From the NCBI RefSeq assembly GCF_000002865.3, contig NW_001865044.1:640564-668677 (forward strand): a DNA stretch of 28,114 nucleotides. The letters run 5' to 3'. The notes below the pieces were generated by a model, which saw nothing but the letters and a program-made list of their open reading frames with translations, had not been told where the DNA came from and ran no database searches. The DNA comes from Monosiga brevicollis MX1. Lineage: Eukaryota; Opisthokonta; Choanoflagellata; Craspedida; Salpingoecidae. Position numbers and translations under genes: made by a program. Below, piece after piece: positions 10,813 to 18,891 of the stretch. How positions within the stretch are numbered: position 1 is the stretch's first letter; every line of letters starts with the position of its first letter.

Positions 10813-13800
10813 ATGGAACTGTCTTGGGTCGGCCTGGCCGTTCGTGCCTTTGCCCTGCTTGGTACGCGAACCTGCTTCCCCTGTGCATCCATGCGCAGCC
10901 CCGAGCCGAAGCTCTGATTTTGCCGTGACGCCAATTGGGGCTTCGTTTACGGGACCATGTATATCGCTAACCTCATGTGCTCATATTTTTTTTCATTCTC
11001 CTTCCGCCCTCCACCGCCTTGTTCGGCAGTCTGGCCCCTTGGGGTGTGTGTTCCGTTGGCCACGACTCTCACACCGTCGGAGAGCGGGAACATGGCCCTC
11101 ATCTTCTTTGCCCTCCTCCCTCATTGGTTGTGGCCCCTCATCTACCTGGCGGAGCGCTTGGGTCTGACGGACTTTGGCGATCTGATCAGCCTGGTCGAGA
11201 TTCTTGTGGGCGCCGTGGCGTCAGGCTTGGTCCTACCCATCATCATTCTCACCCCGCTGCTGCAAACCCTGGATCTAACTCCCAGCGAATACGGCATGCT
11301 GTTGTTCAACATTATCATTCTGCCCAGTGTCTGGCTGCCCTTGGTCGTGGCTATTTTCCAAACCCCGATCGTGGTCGATGCCAAGCGCGCTGAAGACCTC
11401 CAGCCACAGCGCCAAAGCTTCTCCGATCACGCCGAACTACGTGGCGAGTTTAGCGTGAGCTATGGCAGCTACTTCTTGCTGGCTTCGGTTCCATTTGGCA
11501 TTTTTCTGCCCCTCTTCATTCACGGCACCACCAACGCTGCCGGCGAAGCGGCCGTGCTCTTTTTTCTTCTCCTTCTGGGCTCAGCCTCGGCCCTTTTGCT
11601 GGTGGCCCCGCGCCTGGGTTGGGTCCTGCATCAAACCATGCGCTGGTTCAAGGACGTGGCCAGCTATCGCGCACTGGCCGAGGGCGTGCTCTGTCTGGTT
11701 GTCCTCCCAGTCTGCCTCATGGTGCCCGTATTGGCTGAGGTTCACCTCAATCGGCCCTCTTACGACGTTCTCCAGGCGTGGTTGCTGGGTCTACCCGCCG
11801 TTACCCTCCTGCGCATGACTTTCACCCTGCATCGTGAAGCGCAGTATTTACCCTCCTACATGGCCGGTGTCTTCTTGGTTGTGGACCTCCCCTGCTTCAT
11901 CCTACTCCCTGCCTGGATTGCTGCCCATCCAGTGTCCATGGCGGGTGAGGTGACCTTCTTGGTCTTTATGCTCGTGCCGCTTGTTGCCGCCTTGGCCTTG
12001 GTCGTCTATTTGACGTTTACGTCCTATCAAAACCTACCCTTTCATCTCTTGACCAAGTATCTTGAGCCCGAGTGGTGGGTCGAGCAGGTTCTAGCCACGT
12101 TGATTTTTTCTGCGCCCATGCTTGTGGCTGTGCCCGTGTATTTTCGGGCTGACCTTGATCCTACCACCGATTACGTTCTCGTGGGCTTTCTTGTCGTTAT
12201 CGAGATCTTGCTGGCAGTGGCCTTCTTGGCCTCTTATGCCTTGCGTCAGAATGACATGCCAGACGCCATTTCGCTCGCCCCCACCATCGCGCGCTCTCGT
12301 GCAGGCACAGCCGTGTCGCGTAGTGATGCTGGATTAATGCGTGGCCCTGCCCACGCCCAGTTCTCTGCACAGGACCTTGAATCGCGGCGTGGTACAATGG
12401 CCAATGCGCGTCGTGACAGCGTTGATCCGACCCACGTTGATGCCGACGGCCTACCGGCACCGGCCGACAGTGCACCAGCGCCGGCACCCTCGAATGCATC
12501 TGCATACCGACCCTCCGTGGTATCTGCTGCAAGTTCCCAGGGCGGGCTGCTGGGGCACCGCGTGCCTGGCTCGTATCATGCTACCAACTGGGGCTCCATC
12601 TCCAAGGTACCGAAGGATTTCGACCCCGATGCTTTTGAAGAACCAGCGGCCATGGCTGGCAGTCCCCTGAATTCCACCGTCGAAGTTCGCACCTATGATC
12701 TTGCCACCCCGCTCGGAGCCTCGGGTCGCACCGAGGTGGCGACCGTGCTTACCGACACCCAGCCGCCCCCTTCCCCCGGAACCTCATTCAATGGTTCAGA
12801 TGCCGAGCGTCTCACACCAGACGCAAGCACCTTGCCCGCTCTACTGCCATCCGCTGAGAGGGAGCCCGTACACGCGCAGACCGGTGATGATACTGAGTAT
12901 GAGATTGTGCCGCTGCCCGAGCGCAGCGATGATCCGGACAAGTCCGAGTGGGAGCATTGCGATGTGTATGACCTGGATGCTAGCTCACACCTGCAGCTTC
13001 AAGACCGTACGTGTTCTCCTTTCGTGCCCGCAGCCGCTCGTGTCTACGCTGGCTCGTCCCGTGCCCATACATGCCGTCGAAGCATTGTTGTTTCTCCCGC
13101 TTGTGTGTCTATGTTTGCGTCCGTGACCGTGGTCGCAGCGTACTCACGCGTTGGATTCTTGACCCTGATAGGTGGCGTTTTTCTGTTTGTGAGCGAGAGC
13201 ACGGGCGAGGACTTGCGGCAGGGCGCATACCATTCTGCATACCCAGCGTATTTGTCGGGTACTGAAGATAGCTTTGTGCTCAAGTGGCCCTGCTATGCAA
13301 CCATGCAGACGCAAGAGGCCAGTGAGATTGGGCTGTCCAAGGTTGCCCATGCATCGCGCATTGCTCAGGCGTTCAATGCTGCGCTTGGTCGCTCCAGTGA
13401 AAATGCAGTGAGTTTCGCGCAACCACGCGCGGTGCAGTTGACGGCGCGGCCCGCTGCCAACGGGCGTGTGCCATGGGCGTTGCTTGAGCCGGAGCTGGAA
13501 GACCTCGAGGCCACCGGTGTCATGGACTACTTTTGTATCTTCAATGACTCGGCTGGTGGGGTGGTGAGCGAAGAGGACATGCAGGACGAGGTGGGCGACC
13601 ACGGTGAGGACTGGCGCGAGGAATTCCGCGAGTGTAATGACTTGGCCCAAGCCCTCAGTTGCTACAGTTACCATGCCTCCCAGCGCCAGGAGCTTATGAT
13701 TAACATCCAGGGCGTGCGCCACCGGTACACCAACCCTGACTTTCACTTTGCCTCGGCCGTCCACGATCCATACTTCTCACCCCATAACAACGGCCCTGAG

Positions 13801-13899
13801 GGCATTGCTGCGTTTCAACGGTCACATGTGCACAATGATTTCTGCCGGCTCGCCCTCCCCAGCTTGCCTGGTTTTACCGACTCGTGGTTGACGTCTTGA
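10813..13899 (+). CDS. Multi-pass membrane protein with C-terminal alpha-kinase fold (likely pseudokinase)
   Basis: Exons are 10813-10861, 11030-13006 and 13172-13899, giving about 917 residues. The first exon (MELSWVGLAVRAFALL, good start context) joins in phase 1. Residues 1 to about 420 contain about twelve hydrophobic segments of 18-25 residues separated by short loops, so this is a polytopic membrane protein; I do not recognise the transporter or channel family. Residues about 421-675 are a Ser/Pro/Ala-rich, probably disordered linker. Residues about 680-905 match the atypical alpha-kinase family (MHCK, eEF2K, TRPM6/7) in order: DLRQGAYHSAY as the glycine loop, FVLKW with the ATP-binding lysine, AFNAAL, an LLEPEL hinge, then MINIQG, YTNP, NNGPEGI and SHVHNDFC. 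Two catalytic aspartates of the family are asparagine here (family DxQG is NIQG, and TDP is TNP), so catalysis is probably lost. The second intron (165 nt, GTACGT donor) has no stop and is in frame, so retention would only insert 55 residues. Confidence 0.85.
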
Positions 13900-14648
13900 T
13901 GGCAGTGGGCTGGATTTGGCTGCTCGAGCACGCCTTTGAAGAAGCTTTGAAATTTATTACCCTTTTTGACTTTCGTTTCGTGATCAAAATGCTAGTTTTG
14001 AACTGCTTGTTGTTCTTCTTCTCCAAGTGACGCACGATTCGTTTTTGTGTAGCGTGGTCAACTCGAATCCATGCTCTTGGTGCAGGGTTAGCGACGGGAC
14101 AATGCATTTTACCGTCACTTCTAGAGTCCGTCTTTTGTGTTTGTTGACTGCCCACCTTCAAGGAGAGTTATGGGTGATTTTGGTGAATTACGGCTATTTT
14201 TTGCATATTTTCGTGCCTTTTTCGTTGTATTTTTCGTCTTGACATAACGAACAGTTCGACGACCTGGTACTGCGTTGCCGAGGAGGGGGGTATTCCGTTG
14301 AAGCTGTGCGACATCCTTTCGGTGCGCGCCGGGTGTGGGTGTACAGGATACAGATGATCATATCTGTTCAAACAACAACATCTGGACAGATAGGTATAGG
14401 ACATCAATTTTATTTAATCGTCAAAAAAATACACTGCTGTGTGTGCAGCTCCAACTATGGGGTCTCTGGTTTTCTGTACATACATGCGCTGCTCAACTGC
14501 TGACTGTGAAAAAGACAGCACGCGATGGTTGACGTGCGGCGTGCGTCGCGCTGCCACCGAGCACACCAGCCCATCATGTCTGAGCGAGACCCCCCCCCCC
14601 CTTCTGCGAAGGAAACTCGTCAATATTTATGCATAACAGCAGGGAAGC
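13900..14648. other. Convergent intergenic region
   Basis: It lies between the stop of the alpha-kinase gene and the stop of the leftward cysteine-rich gene. No exon is seen. The region is T-rich near 13960-14000 and 14190-14240. On the minus strand an AATAAA at 14414-14409, about 235 bases past the cysteine-rich stop, could be its polyadenylation signal. A run of eleven C lies at about 14590-14600. Confidence 0.55.
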
Positions 14649-17600
14649 TTAGGCGGTGACGCATGCACGGTTGAAGTTGCCCGAGCCACGCATGCGGTAA
14701 CCATCGGGGCATGTCTGGGCGCAATAACCGTTGTAAAGGGCAAAGCCGTTTTTGCACACCTCACACGCGGTACCACCGAGGTTGCAACGGTAGCACTCAT
14801 CGACAAGGGCAGTGCAACCCACTCCACGCTCATGGCACTCAAGGTTGAAGTTGCCGCGACCAACCGGCATGTGCGTGTGGGGGCATGCGTCGATGCAGGA
14901 GCCCTCATGCAGGTACCGCGCGTCCCGACAGCGCACACACTGATCAGCTTCCTCGTCGCACAGGTCACAGCTGTCTTGACCGCGCTGGCAAGCACGATCC
15001 TTTTCGCAAAAGTTGTGAAAGTTGCCCCGGCCCTTGCCTGTATAACCAGCCGGGCAAGTCGTATGGCAGGTGCCGTTTAGAAGATATGTGCCATGGCGAC
15101 AGACCAAGCAGGTCTCAGGCATATCCTCATCGCAGCTGTGGCAATGGTCTGCACATACGCGCGCCCGGCGACAAGTGTTGCGGTAGTTGCCCGACCCCAC
15201 GTTGACATATCCGGCAGGGCAGGATGCAAGGCAGGCCCCGTCAAAAAGGAAGCGGCCCGATCCACAGACCGAGCACACATTGCGGTCGGCACTGCAGTCG
15301 TGGCAAAACTCATCAGCACACGCGAAAGCAGCCAACTGACAGTACTTGCCAAAGTTGCCACGACCGACTGGCTCGTAACCCGAGGGACATGAAGCCACGC
15401 AGCCATCCTCATGAAGAAAGTAGCCATTTTTGCACATGGTGCACAGATCACGGTCCTCCTCACACGAGTAGCACTCGTTATCGGCACAGCCAGCGAGCGC
15501 TTCCAAGCGGCATTCGTTGTTGAAGTTGCCACGGCCCACCTCTTCGTAGCCGGCGGGACAATGCTCAAGGCAGGCACCCGCATGGAGGTACCGACCACTG
15601 GAGCACACGGTGCACACCGAACGGTTACCAGCACAGTCATGGCAAAACTCGTCGGCGCAGGTGGGTTCCTCGACTTGAATCTCACGGCAGAAGCGGTTGA
15701 ACTGGCCCTTTCCGACGGCTTCAAAGCCGGCGGGGCAGGTCTCACGGCATGCGCCATTGTGAAGGAGGAACTTGTTTTTACACACTGCGCACTGCGCAAA
15801 GTCATCCGCGACACACGCATAGCACTGGTCCAGCTGACAAATGGCCGGTGTTGTAGAGGGCTCCATGCCCCAATCACCCGAGTCATCGCCTGAACCATCT
15901 TGATCTGGCACAGTATCGGTAGAAGCAGGCGCGGAGGTCGAGCTGGAAGCTCCCTGCGTTGGCAGTGTTGCAACAGTGCTGGGCTCGGCGTCCTGCTCAG
16001 TAGTGGGTTCCACCACCTCCTCCTCGGTGGTAGGCTCAGCAGCGGCCTTGGTGGTGGGTTCAGCAGCAGCCTCGGTGGTGTGTTCAGCAGCGGCCTTGGT
16101 GGTGGGTTCAGCAGCAGCCTCGGTGGTGTGTTCAGCAGCAGCCTCGGTGGTGGGTTCAGCAGCAGCCTCGGTGGTGTGTTCAGCAGCAGCCTCGGTGGTG
16201 GGTTCAGCAGCAGCCTCGGTCGTAGGCTCGGCAGCAGCCTCGGTCGTAGGCTCGGCAGCAGCCTCGGTCGTAGGCTCGGCAGCAGCCTCGGTCGTAGGCT
16301 CGGCAGCAGCACCAGTTGTGGGTTCAGCAGCAGCCGCGGTGGTGGGTTCAGCAGCAGCCTCGGTCGTAGGCTCGGCAGCAGCACCAGTTGTGGGTTCAGC
16401 ATCAGCACCAGTTGTGGGTTCAGCAGAGACAGTTTTTGTGACCTTTGCAGTTGTCATATCTTCGGGTGCACGAGTGGTGGGTTGCTCACCACTCAGCTCG
16501 TCATCACCGGAGCCCGTGCTAGGCATTGGCGTGGTCTCATCACGGTTTGTTGTGGAGGGAACGACAAAGTATCCGCAGTGAACCTCGCAATAGGAGGCAT
16601 AACCTACAGAGTAACTTGTTTATAAGCGAGCAACCTATTCCATCATGAAAGGCTGGATTCAGGCGCTACAAGCTTACCAATTTCGCCTTGCAGGCAGCGT
16701 GAACAGTGAGCACACGAGCCGTCTTGATGACAATATTCTTCTTCGCCGCAATGAGCGTCGGTCTGGCACTCCAAGGTTTCGTTGCGGCAATGGCTGGGGC
16801 AAGCTAAGGTTAACAGCATCATTTGAAGGTTGAGCCAACGTTAGTCTTTGCGCAGCCCATGGCACGTTTCTTTTAACTCAAGAACAGCAGTCAACCATGC
16901 GTGATGCAAAAACGCCCGAGCACTCGCAATCCGACGCACCGTGATCAACCGCGTCATCGTAGAACCAGCAGGCTTCGCATGCATAGCAATCCCCATGCCG
17001 GTCGCAATCTGAGCGAGGAGGGGATGGCAGATGAACTGAGGTGAGCTGAAGCCAAAACAAGTCAGTGGGTCGGAACAAGATACAGGAATCAAGTGGTGCA
17101 TACAAGAGCTGTCATCGCAGTCGTCGTGCGCCTGGCATTCGTTTGCTGAAAGAATGGGTAGAATGCGACATAGCAGGGGCAATCTCGCGCGTGAGTCGGG
17201 TTAAACGGTCAATAAGCAGCAGCATGATGCCATGCAAATGAGGGCGTACATTCAGCTCTAGCAGCACAATGCTCACTGCAGTCTACGTTATCCAGTGCAG
17301 CAAGGCCACCGCAGGCCAAGCACTATGGTGGTATCATAGAGCACATGAGTAAGAACGTTGATTTTGTGTTTCAAAGAGGACGTTTCGGCCATACCGAAAT
17401 GCACTCGTAGCCTTCACCGCAAAAAAAGCTACCCTCACAATGTGAATGGTGCTGGCATTCCAATTCGGGGTTGCGGCACTTGTCTGGACAAGCGCCTGAG
17501 TTGGAAGAGGACACAGGGTGAGGTGCGCGTGGAGAGCCGGGGGGCTGAGACGAAGAACACGGCCTTGGGGTGACCAAGACACACCTCCGTCAAAGGAATC

Positions 17601-18067
17601 TTGCCAAAAATAGCAGCCTTGAGGCTCGCTACAATGATGCATGACCGGGTTCGGGGTGGGCAAGATGAAATGAGCCAAACCAACAACAGTTCATCGATGG
17701 CACTGAAGCATTGGGGACATACCATTGATAACAGGCTGAGGACTCATCGCTACCAACAGCACATGCATGGTTGTGCAGTGCCCAGCCCCGGATCAAGAAT
17801 GCAAGTGAGCGAGTCATGTCTCGGGCCGCGCTTGGGAGGGGGGGTATACAAGTTCAGAACAGCCGTACCAATACTCGTCGGCGGCACAATCGTCATGGGA
17901 GGCGCAATTGGCCGCTGTGATTCGCAAGTGAGCCAAGGGCGGCGTGAGGTGCGTGCAGTACGTAAGCAAGAGAAAAGAGGTCATATGGTCAGCATCGTAC
18001 TCGCTGTAGGCAGGACGGCAAAGGCCAGGGCAACGAAGAGTGCCAGCGGCACCCCGTGCTGCATCAT
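14649..18067 (-). CDS. Secreted protein: signal peptide, four 8-Cys repeats, mucin-like stalk, seven furin-like repeats
   Basis: Ten exons on the minus strand: 18067-18001, 17914-17869, 17749-17723, 17628-17585, 17495-17395, 17322-17250, 17145-17104, 17008-16940, 16803-16678, 16603-14649. They give about 849 residues. Exon 1 encodes a signal peptide (MMQHGVPLALFVALAFAVLP). Residues about 25-208 are four tandem repeats with spacing C-x5-C-x5-C-x5-C-x2-C-x2-C-x10-C-x3-C; repeat one has x4 and x11 at two positions. The spacing appears only after splicing and thereby confirms the junctions. Residues about 225-440 are a Thr/Glu/Pro stalk built of AAAEPTTE octapeptides, likely O-glycosylated. Residues about 453-849 are seven furin-like/growth-factor-receptor-type repeats with CPAGY and GRGNFN signatures. 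No membrane anchor is seen after the last repeat, so it is probably secreted or matrix-associated. Ligand and function are unknown. Confidence 0.85.
16024..16432 (-). repeat. In-frame 24-bp minisatellite encoding the mucin-like stalk
   Basis: About seventeen imperfect 24-base units encode the octapeptide AEPTTEAA with Ala, Lys, His and Gly variants. The unit length is a multiple of three, so gain or loss of units would keep the frame. Near-identical neighbouring units suggest recent expansion. Confidence 0.95.
17723..17749 (-). other. 27-nt microexon in the cysteine-rich gene
   Basis: The exon is bounded by GGTAG upstream and GTATGT downstream and contributes one base, eight codons and two bases. 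Both flanking cysteine codons are created at the junctions (TG plus C). Without it the first 8-Cys repeat would lose two cysteines and its spacing. Confidence 0.7.
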
Positions 18068-18891
18068 GGTGAAGGAGGGCTGATAGGCACGGCCAACGCT
18101 GTCGCACTGAGGGTGGCGCTGGAAGCGGCGCAGCGAAAAATGACCAATGAGGTCTAGAGCTCATTGAAATTTGGGGTTCATGGGGAAATTCGCTCGAGAC
18201 AGTTTGCGCGCGGGAGAAGCCAAAGTCTGGAATGTTGACACCATCTCCAACAATGAACCGCCACAAATTCTTGGAAGGACGACAGAGTCTGGTCAGCCTG
18301 GTTGGGGTTGGGACAGTCAGATGGGCACTTTCGCTGGACTCTGTACGTGTCCGCGGGAACTTGTCCGTTTTCAGCCAGGATCCAAACTGCCGCATATGAC
18401 AGATGCAAAACAAACAGAACGAACTGTAGCAGCCCAACGTGCTTGCACGCATGCAACGAAACAACGACAAGCGTCCTGCATGAAAAATAGATGACAATCT
18501 GACAATAACCACCCTTCCGATTGTCAGCATAGATTGTCAGCACAGGAGATGCTCTCTCTCTCTCTGCATTCTCATCGTGACGCTGATCGTCGTCAGCGTC
18601 GGCTCACAAGCTCTCTCGCAGACATTGGGACCCTGGTTCTGAGCTGAGCACACCGTGGTCGGTAAGCCCTCCTTGTCGCGCTTGCAGCAGGTTGCAGTGG
18701 AGTGTGGCTATGGGCTTTGCTTGTTCTCTTGGGTGTCGAGGAGTCCTTGGGCCCTGGTACTTTTTGTGCAGCCCGCTCGGTGCTCATTGCTACTCTCTCT
18801 CCCTCGATGCAGGACTTTGGGCAGGTTGCAAACCGATTGCCCACGTGCCTTTCCGGCTGTCTTGAGCGTATGCCTGGCGCTTGAATGCGTG
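18068..18891. promoter_or_regulatory. Divergent intergenic region
   Basis: It lies between the cysteine-rich gene (leftward) and the reductase gene (rightward) and should contain both promoters. There is a CT run near 18553-18563. A minus-strand open frame (about 18178-18543) contains a hydrophobic stretch and then KCPSDCPNPNQ. It could be an unrelated or older cysteine-rich exon, but it lies upstream of a convincing signal-peptide exon and cannot be joined with confidence. Just before the reductase start an ATG at 18885 in another frame would open an overlapping upstream frame of about 48 codons. Confidence 0.5.

Noticed and set aside
15077-16408. 443-codon minus-strand frame and 241-codon plus-strand frame across the stalk repeat
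   Set aside because: Both are alternative-frame readings of the 24-bp minisatellite and the cysteine-rich exon. They show repeat artefacts (Leu/Pro or Gly/Ser runs) and no domain.
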